Assembly (NCBI GenBank): GCA_022453515.1 | Contig: JAJNNY010000013.1 | Location: 496,001-560,000, forward strand | DNA from: Astrocystis sublimbata | Lineage: Eukaryota; Ascomycota; Sordariomycetes; Xylariales; Xylariaceae | Direction: 5' to 3' | DNA: 64,000 bases | In this document: positions 11,170 to 23,478 of the stretch, in pieces | Position numbering within the stretch: position 1 is the first letter of the stretch | How the letters are laid out: every line of letters starts with the position of its first letter | Translations under genes and position numbers: made by a program | The notes under the pieces: generated by a model | What the model was told of the DNA's origin: nothing | What the model saw: only the letters and a program-made list of their open reading frames with translations | Database searches by the model: none

Positions 11170-12871
11170 TTAGATAGCAAATTGTAAGAAGCCGATGATG
11201 CATACCACGAGACAATAAGCTCCCTAGTTCGATGTTAGAGATTGATATTTGATTTCTAGAGAGCACTTACGGAGGCCAAGAAGAATGGAAAAGAAACAAA
11301 GATGTCCGTTGATATATTCAATGAGTATAGTGCTCCCATTAAAGGCATGCCCACTAGATTGCCGATCGTCGATGTAGCTGCGATTATTGCGAACAGACGC
11401 CCGGAAGATGATTTGTCGACCCTCGAGGAAAGGAAGGCCCGAAGGCTGATAGAAGCGCCCGAGCCCAGAGTCATTATAGAGAAACCCGCGACGAGTGTTG
11501 TAAGACTTGGCGATAAGGCCATTATGACTGACCCTATGCAAAGAAGTATTGCACTTATGGTTGAAAGGGTCAAGTCTTGACTGCTTGGGCTAGCTCCAAG
11601 TTTGTTGGATGCATATGAACTGGCCAACGGTAGCAGGACGAAGAACAGGATGGAAGACACAATAGCCCTCAGCGAGAAAATCAGACCAGCCTGGATGCAT
11701 AGATCAGCACATTGAGAGAAGTTCTATATTATATCGTGTACGTACTTCTGCCATTGACTCATCAAATCGCCAGGCTATCCAAGGTATCAGGAAGTTGTTT
11801 GAGTCACGAGCCATGGAGAGAAGAAAGAAAGACCCGAAGACGATGGCGTAGACGACGTGAGTGGCATGTACGGAACTCGATGTTTCGATACGACTGCCAT
11901 TAGTGTTATCGTTTAGGCCACGTAGCAAGGGCTGTTCTTCATCGCTAGACCGCTCGGTGCCATTCTCTTCTGATCCGATATGGCCAACTTCCGTATGCAA
12001 GAGCGCCGCTTCATCTTCAAGTAACAATGCTGGGACAAGCATGAAGGTGAAACTCGAAATCGCAAGCAGGAATGGCATCCAGATATGTTGCTCCATGGTC
12101 AGTGCTCCCAACGCCGGGCCTACAAGGTCTGCGATACCGGATGTGGCCTCCATAATCGAGAATGCGGGGGTTCTGCATCGGGTGTCTAGGAGTCAGTAAG
12201 ATTCGCTTTTCGTTATCGGTCAGCTTGCCTTTGACTAGGCGTTGTTCTGCGATTGATAGCAGAAAAGATAAGTGCACCGGATGCCCAAGGGCCACCGCCG
12301 ACGAGGATGAAGATTGGAGCAATGTAGAGGGTCCACGGCGGTAGTCTTGTAAAGATGGCTAAAACACATGAGTCACGAAGTTCGTTATGGATACGACTGA
12401 CACTTACTGACAAGGGGAATCCAACCCCAGTATAGGATCGTGCTGATGATATTCAAAAATAAAGCTGCCTTTCTCCCCTTCCTGTCTGCGAGAAAGCCCA
12501 TTGGGATCTGCATGAGGGTCGCTAAACATCTCGTTAACCGGTTGCCATGACGTAGACATCGTACCGCCTTGGGCACTAGAAGACCGACCCGCAAAGACTG
12601 AACATGTTGACAATACCGTCAATACGAAGCCAAGCTGTATCTGTACTTCTTGTATCTTGCAGTCTCTCTGCGTCGAGGCGCGTTCATTGTCGCGATAATA
12701 CTCTTGACAAACGAATATCTCAAGCAGTCTAGGGGATGGTGCTGCCAGTAACGCACAACCAAATTCAACGAGATACATGAGTGTCGTGCATAGCCAGAAG
12801 TCGACACTGGACCATCCAGTGAAGTATCGGCTTAAAAACGAAGAGTTGGCCATCGAATGGAAATTTTTCAT
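11170..12871 (-). CDS. MFS transporter, 6 exons
   Basis: A plasma- or vacuolar-membrane transporter of the major facilitator superfamily; substrate unknown. Exons 12871-12565, 12521-12408, 12358-12236, 12185-11746, 11690-11271 and 11223-11170 total 1,458 nt (485 residues). Introns are 43-55 nt and carry GTAAGT- or GTACG-type donors. Family hallmarks are a loop-2 motif GFLADRKGRKAAL (MFS motif A), a GGG tripeptide after the fourth helix, a hydrophilic central loop rich in Glu/Ser that separates the six-helix halves, and a terminal helix GAYCLVVCIIGFLQFAI. It is a likely paralogue of the gene at 3682-5347. The alternative start six codons downstream (12853) would remove only a few residues. Its C terminus faces the 230-residue gene. 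Confidence 0.85.
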
Positions 12872-15029
12872 CAAGCCTTCGAGGTCATGATAGCACCTGA
12901 TTTTCTGAACGATGATGCGAGAATATAGTTGAAAAGCTGCAGTGAGCAGCGATAAGACCGAAAACATCTAGGGCGGCGAAAAGAGAAGACAGATACCCCT
13001 GATGAGCTGGTACTCCGTAGATACTTAGAGCGCCATCGATGAATTTTGCTGTTGTGTAGGATGATGCATGGGTCCGGATCCAACCAAACAGCGTGGCTAT
13101 AGCATATACGATTCTAATATCGATTGGAGGATGTGAAAGTAGATCATCGGGCAAGGACGTGTCCAGCAAATCGGTGAAGCAGGTCTCGGGTAATTGCACT
13201 GAAGCCGGCTGCAGGCTGAGCTGACAATGTTGCACCCTAGTTTCAGATATCGCAATACGGATCAATGAACGGCGACAAGGACGAAGCTCATTCTCCGAAC
13301 AGCGCGTCACATGGAGGCCGGGCGTAAGTGGCGTGGCAGGTCGCACGCCAGGCGCCGCGGTCTCCAACTAGTCCTGGGCATGGATGCCAGTCAATGGCAG
13401 AACGCCGCGCGTGACTGTAAGCCGTCAAGCCCCAGGATTCGGAATGCTCCAACAGGTAGGTGTTGCGACATCCAATCGCCCGACCATTAAACCTGGACTT
13501 GTTTTGAGGTGATATTGGAAGCTGTAACGAGACCTTCGGTTTATCGCCTGTCTGATCAATCCTAGCGACATCATCTTGATATCTCTGCAATGGAACATTG
13601 ACCGTTGGGCAAGAACTGTCCTAAGGAAACGACCAATGTTCCCTCGATAGGTAGCAGCCGGTGCTGTATGACAATCCTTCTAGGCGTCAACGTAGCTCGC
13701 AACCAACATGTTGGAAAACATTGAGCATTGTCGCAATAGTTACTGCGAGCAAGAAGGACTTGATCTTGTCAAGATTCAACAAATGTATGTTGCCCCTCAA
13801 TCCCACATCACTTGGGCGGGATTGTACCGAAAGCGCCGTCTTGCCCGAGCACTATCGAGTGGTGCGTTGAGCGTGTCAAAACAGAGGTGTCCGATCGTAT
13901 GAATATGATTAAGCGAAGGTGCGCCAAGTTGTTGTGGTGTTCTTGGATGAAGGATCTTAGGATAGGTGGTTCGTTCATTCGGCTAGCGTAGACGTATGCC
14001 GCCAACTCGGGGTTTGCGATTGCGTATTGGCAGATAAGAGACCACTTATCAAGTCTTAAAAATCGCGTTGTAAGTGGGGGGAAGGAGGAATCGAGTGATC
14101 AAAAACCCAGGAGGCATGGTAATTTTATTGCGAAAGCACAGGTAAGTCTGATGAAGACAAGAATTACACGTCATTTGTCAGTTTTGGAATCGTCTACGAT
14201 CGTCCCACGAGAGTGGCTAGTTGGACCCGCACACATAATTAGGGGATAAGCCTTTCCTGGCTGGCACATTGTAATGCAGCCTCCAACCCCAAATAGAGTT
14301 TGTATCAGTGCCAGCAACTGAGGGAGCGAAATACTAAGCCTTGCAGTGGGAGCGTTTAATTGAGCAATCGTCGGAGTGGTCATGCCCGAGTAGGTATCTA
14401 CAATTGCATGCCGAAAAGTCGCCAACACAGCCGATGTTACGTGGAGTCCACAGCGTATACCCATCTCGTAGGTAGCGATGGGGACATCCTTCATCGATAC
14501 GCCCTGAGCTGAGGGCAGCCTGCTATAAGTGCAACCTTGTGTAAAAGATCGAAGAAACGAGGGGATCATGTTGGTATTTATTGAAGAAGCGGTAGGGTTC
14601 AAAGGTCAATTGACTTGTTGTCTTCGTTCTGGAGCTCTTTAAGTCAGATTGTCGAAGAATTGGATTGGTCGACTTGCTCGTGCTCACCCTGTACGCGTCG
14701 GCGATATCTACAGTGAGTTGGGGGATTAAGCAGGCTGGCTTAGCTGATAGGCAACCTGGCATGCCTGGAATCTGTTAAATGCCAGCTCGCCAGGCTTACT
14801 TGTAGGGGGGCGCAAAACAGGGGTCATCTTAGCGCGGTACAGCATTGTCTCCGAATCTCCCCATCAACCGCAGTCGATTTGGGGTCCACGTCATTCCTCA
14901 ACCTCGGACGCACAACAGCGATCAAGGCGCAGGCTAACAGGCTGACAGGCTGCAGCGTCCCATATGCTCTACAGCCAATGCATATAAATAGATACGAGGC
15001 TTGGTGGACGGCTGCGAAGTGTATATCAG
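12872..15029. other. Unassembled region with coding-like fragments
   Basis: No complete gene could be built here. Two minus-strand stretches look protein-like. At about 14085-13808 a frame reads through FLRLDKWSLICQYAIANPEL and continues for roughly 90 codons. At 13367-12885 an open frame of 160 codons contains IVYAIATLFGWIRTH and a second hydrophobic stretch. Neither matches a family I know, and I could not connect them by introns. They may be exons of one unrecognised gene, or gene remnants. The plus strand near 15 kb is the promoter of the STAND gene. Confidence 0.3.
14982..14989 (+). promoter_or_regulatory. TATA-like element
   Basis: ATATAAAT is placed 41-48 bp upstream of the proposed ATG at 15030 of the NACHT-ankyrin gene. 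The position supports that start, although it implies a very short leader. Confidence 0.5.
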
Positions 15030-18000
15030 ATGGAGAATGATTCACTCCAAAGCCCCCTAGCGAATTCCTTCGATACCATTAGGTATGTTGTGCTGACGAC
15101 TTTCCATCTACAAGTTATAATATCCCTACATCCACTGAACGCGAAGACCCTTCTACCGCCAAAGTTTGGCTATGTCGGTATCACATCGGAAGAGTACTTA
15201 CTGGCAGCAGGCATACAAGTCCCTCGGGGCCGATCTTCGAGCCAATTTGCGGCAGGCCCAAACAGGCAAACATGATCTGCTGAAAGCTGTACTCAAGACA
15301 GTGGAGGAGAAGCGAGAGATTTGCCTGCGAAGAAAATGGAGAATCACCCTGCCTAACGGTCGAGTTATCATCGTACGCGATGTTTTGGAGAAAATTGCTA
15401 GATGGGTCCAAGAGTTTGTTGCTATTGGGGACGTTGCGGTACAGTATAATCCTACGAGCGCAGCGCTGCCATGGGCCGCGATTCGATTCCTGCTCCAGGC
15501 AGCCATAAGCGACATCAAAGTTGAGAGCGCGATCATTTCAGATCTGGAAACGATCTCACGACTAATCACAAGATATGATGAGTTTGAACGTATCCATCTA
15601 CAAGGCTTGTCGGCGGTGAGATCGCAAGTGGAAGAGTGCCTTACTCGTCTCTACGCCGATATCCTATCGTTCTTGGGAATAGCAGTGGGTTATTTCGAGA
15701 AAAACAGTTTGGGTAATTGAACATCATGATACGTCGGGATCATTGAAGCCTTAACTGACGTGGCATAGTGCGAACAACCAAAAACATATTCAGCGACCCA
15801 TGCCCGAACTTCTCTGCCAAAATCCTACAGCAAGAAGCAGAGCTTTTGAAGGTTGCTGCGCTTTCCGAATCTGAGAGGTTGCATTACCTTGAGGATTCTG
15901 TCACTCGCTTGGTGGACAGGGTTGTGGTATACGACAAAGCCGTCGAGGCCACCAAGCACGCCCAGCTCGTACATTGGCTCTCCAAAATCCCAGTCTCGGC
16001 TCATCATATGTTGCGCTCCGACGAAAGAATCCCAGGCTCAGCCCGGTGGATGTTTGATCACCAAGACTTCAAGACCTGGCGAAATTCGAGTTCATCTTCG
16101 ATATTACTGCTTCACGGTATTCCTGGTTCTGGGAAATCCGTGACATGCTCAGCGGTCATCGATTCATATCTCGAACAACAAGGAGCATATAGCCAAGCCG
16201 CGCCTTTTGCGTATTTCTATTGTGCTGACTGCAAGTTTGAGCCGGAAAGGTCCCAGCCAGCTGACATATTTCGTTGTCTTTTGAGACAGCTTACGACTAA
16301 TCCGCTATCTCAACTTACCGTCCGTGATAGCATTCTCGCAGAGTTTGATCGACGATCAGCCCAGTCGATTGTCGACGGTTTGGACTTGCAAAAGCTTTCG
16401 GGTAAGTGACGTGTCGTGTTATAGCAAGCTTTGATTGCTTCACTTTGCCGTTCCTGTACAGTAAATTTCTTCGGCACTGAAGCTCATTTGTCTTTTCATA
16501 GTAAAGGAATGTGTCAAACTCATTCAAGATATCACCGTCGTCGACCCGGTAACCATCATTATCGATGCCTTAGATGAGATTGACGCATTCAGTCGGCCAG
16601 CAGTTGTTGAGAGTTTGAAGCAAGTTGTGGCAAACTCACAAAATGTTGTTAAAGTGCTTCTCACGAGCCGAAATGACAGCCACGTGTTCGCGCTACTTTC
16701 GGAAGATCCAGAGTCATTGACTCAGAAGACCGCAGTGCTAGGCAACACCTGCGACGTGTGGAAGATATGCATAACCCGCGACTGCGTTCAGGAGGATATG
16801 AAGGCTTTTGTTCAACTTCAGCTAAGTAAGATGAGGAACGGTAAACATCTCCTAAAAGGGAAAATATCCTCCAGACTTTTGGAGCTTCTCACAGAAACGC
16901 TACTCAACGGAGCAGGCGAGATGTTCGTGCTCCCAGACACTTCTTTGGATGACCAGGTACTGATTCTTTGATCTAGGTTTCAGTGGGTCAACATCCAACT
17001 TCGATATCTTTGCCAGCAAAATCTCGAAAAAGACGTCTTTGAAATATTGGGAAGTGGAAAATTCAGAACACTAGACGATGTTTTTCGCTGCTATCCTGGA
17101 TCGCATATTGAAGAGAGGAGCTACCTCTCGTGAACTGGCTATCAAAATATTCACTCATCTCTTATTCATGCAAGAAGCAGTCTCTCCCGGATCTTTACTG
17201 TCGATGGTATCGACCCAAACATCGCTGACAGAACAAGACTTCCAGTTGGTAGATATACTTGAAATCTGCTCGTACCTGGTTGTGTTGGATGAAAGACGCG
17301 ACACATTTCGATTTTCGCATCAATCCGTTCAAGAATTTTTGCGAAAGAGTGACCTGTTTAATCCAGATGTTGCGAATACTCTTTTAGCCACAACGTGCAT
17401 TCAGATTTGCGTCAAAGGCCCCGAAGCGAGTGGCGCAGCGAATCTTGTGTCGCTTGATGCTGCTTATCGTTATGCGGCAATGTATTGGCCATACCACGAT
17501 TCGCAGATCTCTAATCGAGAGGGTTGCAACACTCTCCAAGACCAGATGGTGTCATTCACCTACGACGAACCCGGCGATCCCAGTTTATCATTCATGGCAT
17601 GGATGGATCAAATGAAACAAATCACCAAAACACTTGCGAATGATCACCCTTTACTAGCTGCCCAAAGCGCAATACCGAACATCACCTATTCCCCCTTGTT
17701 CGTTGCTAGTATTTTCGGGTTAAAACCTCTAGTGGAGGTATCTGTTGCGTTTGCGGACATTCAGGATTGGGACCAGACGAACGACCAGGGCCATACGAGC
17801 TTGTACCTGGCGTGTGTCAATGGACATGCATCTATTGCAACCCTACTTATCGAGCGCGGCGCAGATTTCCATGTGCAATGTGGGAAATTTGGAAACTGTT
17901 TGCAAGCTGCTTGCTATTTCGGCCATGAAGGGGTTGTTTCGCTCTTGGTGGCACGTGGTGCATCGGTTCATCAACAAGGCGCCTTCTCCAACGCTCTCGA

Positions 18001-21000
18001 GGCTACTTTTCGCGGGCAAAGAGAAGACATTGCAATGCTTCTTCTGCAAGAAATATCTACATTGCGGACTGCTGAAGAGTATAGAAAAGCAGTAGAGGGC
18101 GCGGCTCTCTCTGGGTTTCTGCGTGTCCTTGAGCAACTCGAGACGTCCTCATCGGCGTCCGTTTATAACCCCACCCACGGAACGGACATGCTGAAGGGCA
18201 AAATAGCGAAGGCAATTAAAGGAGGCCATACAGGGATCTTGCGGAATGTGTTGAATAAGACACCAGATCCTGCTGCAGTCTTGCCTCCAGGGGCAGTTGC
18301 CATTGCAGCCATTTATGGTCACGACGACATGATCAAGCTCTTGGTTGACGCCGGCATATGCCTCGATGAAGAATGTAAATCACAGGCTATCACAACAGGC
18401 TTGATTGTTGCATCATCTCATGGATGGAATCAGACTGTCCAAAAGCTCATCGTGGCGGGGGCCGAGGTCAATGTTACAGCACGAGTTCAGGCTGACGATC
18501 TTGCTTTTCCTACCCCCATCAGACAGGATTTTGCTATGACTGCATTGGAAGCGGCTTTTGAAAGTTTGGGCGGTACACCTTGGCTTCGGGCGCAACACGG
18601 AAGAGAGTATTTTGGCGATATAGAATCTGTGGTCAAGATCTTGCTGGACCAGAATGCTGATGTCAACATTTCATGCGGCAATTTCAGAACGCCTTTACAA
18701 ATTGCGGTGAAGTTTGGCTCAAGCGCACTAGTGCGGCGGTTGATTGAGGCTGGGGCAGATATGAATGCTACGATTTCAGATGAAAATATTTTCATTTCTG
18801 CTGTTGGGCGAGGGGAATTGGCCTTTGAGATAGTGCAAATACTTCTTGATTCTGGCGCTAGGTTACCAAGAGACGAAACCATCATTGAACGCCTATTCAC
18901 CACCACGTTACTTCATATCGGAAGCGGCAAAGATCACTATCGAGTTTCCGACCTTACTGGTGAATCAATCCGCGAATCATTCGCGACAGGACCTGGTGCT
19001 TTTCTTCGATTTCTCCGCAAAAGATTTCACTGGAAGAAACTTTATCCAAAATCCTTCTTCATTTTCCAAATGGCTTGCATATCCGGCGAAATTGACTATT
19101 TGGAGCTCCTTTTGATGTGCGAGATCGAGGTTGACACCGTTTGCCCTTACCAAGGCACTGCGCTTCAAACTGCTTCCAGAAATGGCCATGGAAAGATTGT
19201 CCGAAGACTGCTCGTTGCGGGCGCAGATCCAAATTTAATCGGGGGGGAACATCACACGGCCCTCAAAGCTGCAGTTATGGGAGGGTACCATGATGTTGTC
19301 CAAATTCTACTCGATTCCGGCGCAGACCCAAGTGTGACGAGGAAAAACCATTACCTCGTTGTCGAAGCAGCGGTGAGAGGGGGGCATTATGGTATACTGA
19401 ACACACTACTTTCACACCCATTACTGAAATTATCATCAAATGCCGCTGGGCTGTCATTGCTGAATATCGCTGCTGAGCTGGGAAACGAGGAGATAACATC
19501 GATGCTCCTGGATGCGGGGATAGATCCAGCTGCTGGCCCTAAAGATCAGCAACACGCGCTGGTGCACGCATGTCAGAGCGGGAGCTTCAAGATCGTTGAA
19601 TCTCTTTTGAGAGCTGGTGCACGTCCTGGAATTGTGTCAAATGACAACTGCTGGACTATAAGCTCACTGCGCGGTTATAAACAGATGACAGCATTGCATA
19701 TTTCCTGCCGATACGGTAGCGACCAGATCGTTCAGCTTCTTCTCAACTATGGCGCCGGCGTCAATACTGAGATTGACTACTCAAAGACGCCCCTGGAGAT
19801 AGCTGCTGAGAATGGTCATGCCAAGGTCATCCAGCTTCTTATTTCAGCAGGGGCGAATACAAGCCATGCGTCGAGACTCAGCTGTCTGCTGGAAGAAGCT
19901 GCATTGAATGGGCGCGTGGACGCAGTCAGGATTCTCTTGACAGCCGGTGCGATTGCATGTGTTCCATCGAGACCAACGATTGATTGCATTTGCCGTCGTC
20001 TTGGCGCAGTATCGAGATATACCCCAGTTAACACTCTCCGTGTCCTTGAACTTCTTAGAAAAACAGCCGGTACGCTGACACACGCTCCAGCGCAAGCAAC
20101 GGTGAAGTCCATTCACCGTCTTCTTAGTGCAGTATTGAAGAACACTGGAGTTAGCACTCTTGCCATTCTTGAACATCTTTCTGAAGCAGTAGCTAAAACT
20201 CCAGGTGGAAGATTGATTATTCAAGAAATTGTAATAGAGTGGTGCGAGAATGTCATCAAAGACGACGTCGAGCATGTACCCGGCGATCATCAACTCAAAG
20301 CCATCAACCTTTTAACTGAATACATTGGCGCAAACAACTATGGTCTACTAGCTTCATGCATAAGCGGCTCAGTCTCCACCGTTAAAACACTGCTCGATTG
20401 CGGCGTCTCTGCAAACGTCAAGACCAAGAGCAAATGCAGCGCCTTGCACTTAGCCATTCGATATCTGCACCAAGATGTCGTGAAACTACTTTTAGACCAC
20501 GGGGCCGATATTGATTACCAAATCCCAATGACAGGAAACATTGTGAACTCAGCAATACTATGTTGTGTTGGACATTGCTTGCCAAATGAACCATATCATG
20601 TCGGCAATTATGCGCAAAGCAGATATGAGCCATTGGCTTGCGGTCACCACAAGGCAATGTTGTGTGAGGAAATCGTGACCATTCTGGTTGACTTCGGAAT
20701 CGAACTCGAACATGACAGTCATAAGTTTGGGAATACCCTACATCTTGCATGCTTTTGGGGAAATGCTTCAATCATCAACATGCTTCTCTCCAAAGGATTG
20801 GATCCTAACTTCAGATCAGGATACTTTGAATATCCCGTATTTGCAGCAATCCATCAAGACGATCCCAGGTCTTTGGAGGTACTCATGAAGCACAGAGCGG
20901 ATCCCAATGCTTCACACTCAAAGTTTGGACCGGCACTTTGTTATGCAATCACAAGCAAGGCAATGGATTGTGCGAAAGTCTTGCTTCGCCATCGAGCCGA

Positions 21001-22192
21001 TCCTCACGTGCGCGGTAAAAGCGGAAACTCTGCTCTGCTTGAGACCATCAGCAACGATCACAGTCATCATTGGGAAGAAAGTGCTCTGCGGGCAGAGGTT
21101 GCAGCATTGATTCTGAAACACGGTACAAGCCTGACAGTTCGTAAAGATGATCTCGCAGCTCTTGTCAAGTCTCCTTTGATAATTCGTGGTAGAACAGGGC
21201 TACAAATGCTCGAGGACGGCGACTTGGGGTGCGAGGTTGACGATGAAACGATAATCTCGTTTCTCACCTTGCATGATAATCAAGGTCTGTCCAAGAGGAT
21301 CCGCATTGCAATGTCATTGGCAGAAAGAGCACGTCGAGATCATTTGAGGCTCCTGCTAAATCTCAATTACAGCTTAATTACGCCTCAAGATATTCTGAAA
21401 CGGCTGCTGAAGCTCAATCGACAGAAAACAGTGACAGTGTCAATGATACTGAAAGCTCAAACCCCAGAAAACTTGAAGGTATTACTCGCACATGAGCCGA
21501 GATGCCTGATAACTCTTGAAATTGTCGAAGTTCAGAGATCTTGGACCCTCATGAAGCTGCTCTTAGATGCAGAGCCAGCCATTTTACCAACACAGACCAT
21601 GGTGACAAATATCATCAAACAGAGTGATGAACGGTCAACAGAGGATGCTTTGCCGGAATTATGGCGTAGGAACCCCAACCTCATAGTGACTGAGCCCATG
21701 CTCATGGATATGGACAAGTTCAAAACGGAAACCCTAGACTTCTTACTCTCCCATAAACCACCGGGGTTATACGTGTCTACCACAATGCTACGAGCTGCTC
21801 TCGCGTCTGACCATTTCAAGAGGAAGGGGTTTCTACAACTTCTGCTGCCATACCGACCAATCGGCAAGATCAAGGGCCAAATGAAGGTCGATATCATGGA
21901 AGCTGACTGCGGCTGGCCTACAGAGCCAAAATTACTGGACCTGCTACTCGAATGCGATACGGATCTTGTGATTACTGAAGAGATGTTCCTTGCTTCGCTC
22001 CCCGTAACAGATTTTAATACCACGAAATGCGAAGATGTCGCATTAATCGCAGAGGTGTTACAGAGACACAAAAAGACATTAAAGATGACGGGAAATATGC
22101 GCCAAAGGATCAAGGATATCTGCGAATCGAAACCAGGTCCTGAAGCCATTCGGATCCAAAATCTTTTCGACAGTCTCGATGTAGACAAGTAG
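15030..22192 (+). CDS. STAND protein: NACHT_N-NACHT-ankyrin repeats (NLR-like), with one frame break
   Basis: A fungal NLR-like signal-transducing ATPase, a class linked to non-self recognition and programmed cell death. Exons 15030-15082, 15147-15712, 15769-16401, 16502-16926 and 16984-22192 join cleanly. In exon 5 the frame is one base out at a T5 run (17081-17085). With one T fewer the protein is 2,294 residues. Residues ~60-190 match the NACHT-NTPase N-terminal domain (RVIIVRDVLEKIARWVQEF ... LPWAAIRFLLQAA). Walker A GIPGSGKS is at 323-330 and Walker B IIIDALDEID near 436-445. About 22 ankyrin repeats span ~825-1945, with typical GHxxIVxxLLxxGADxN units. A different, degenerate ~30-residue repeat fills ~1977-2294. 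The break may be a sequencing slip or a real inactivating mutation; the rest of the 5.1-kb exon is open, which favours a recent or artefactual event. Confidence 0.88.
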
Positions 22193-23478
22193 CTGATAAT
22201 TATGCAGAAAAAAAGCTGTGAGACTACAAACCCATTGCGACGATACACTACGACGGTCATGAAATCCAGTAGCCTGAAGACGAAAAAAATCTCGCTTTTG
22301 TGACGCGCATACAGACGGATGGGGATTTACACGTCATCCGGTGGCTGCCGAGCCTGGTCATGAGCCCCCGGTGCTTTGGGCGCCTGCCGAACAGTTTGGG
22401 CCTGCAATTATCTGCCGTCGACTCCAGGTCCTCAGTTGGATGGTTTGTTGAATGGTTGCCCCAGCGCCAAATATTGGAAATGCGGTGGTTTTACAGGGAC
22501 CCGTAGCGGTCGGCAGTTGCTATTGGGCACCTACAACCACTGTGGCTTTTTCCTCTTGCTGAACTGGAGTGAAGGCAAGAGCTGAACAACCTCGACAACC
22601 ATGATTTTGTCCCCTCACTAGAGGTTCTCTATACTATGTCATCATTTCTCACAAAAGAGAGACGACTAAATTGAACGTAAGATTATTTCATTATCGCTTT
22701 TTTTCTATGTTCTACGATACTTGCGCGGGGTCAACTGCCATGGGGAGTTCTAGTGGCTAGACCACCCTGAAAAACACCGGTCGCCCCTGTGGACCAACTA
22801 AATTTAGCCGAATACAACCTTGTTGCACCACCCAGTCTTTTTATCGTGATGAATAACTTCAAGTCTCACCTGCCTACTACGGGGCCATTTCTGTGTTGTT
22901 TTGACGCATCTGCCCGAGAGTATCTAGTCCATTCGATACCATGGTTTGCTCGAATTGAAAGAATAGAAGTTACAGCGAGATTACGATGGGGAGAGAAAGA
23001 GAATCTGGATCATGGACAGCGCAGCCATTATCACCAAACCTGGCTTGATTCATTGGAGTTGCAATTCGGTCACTGCCCATCGCTCAATAATGGAAGGTGA
23101 TGTATGAGGCAAATGAACCTACCAGATGCTTGAGGAATAACATGAGCTTCCATAAAGAGTTTGACTATTGCAAGCGCTAACATATAATTCCTCCCTCAAC
23201 CATGTGGTCAGCAAACCAGTCACCTCGTGCAGCCAACAGTCCCTTCGATGTGCCAATCAACTCCATGTCACTCGCCGTGGGAATTTGAAGCATGAATGTT
23301 TGACAGCCAACAAGCGATCTTTGTCGACAGAGGACAAAGGGTAGGGTTGCGACTGTTCAGATTTCGACTACATCTCATTGCTTCTGATCACTTTCCCGTG
23401 ACAACTCGTTTCAAACATCCGAATCGTACTTTCTTCGAGAGTAACTTCGTTATTTCAGCAAGCGTGCTCGATCGCATC
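22193..23478. other. Intergenic region
   Basis: This 1.3-kb stretch is the 3' flank of the STAND gene and the upstream region of the NRPS-like gene. The open frame at 22789-23100 shows no family signature and I do not call it. No TATA element is obvious close to the start at 23479. Confidence 0.4.

Noticed and set aside
21532..22260. 242-codon minus-strand frame
   Set aside because: Shadow of the STAND gene C-terminal exon; no independent support.
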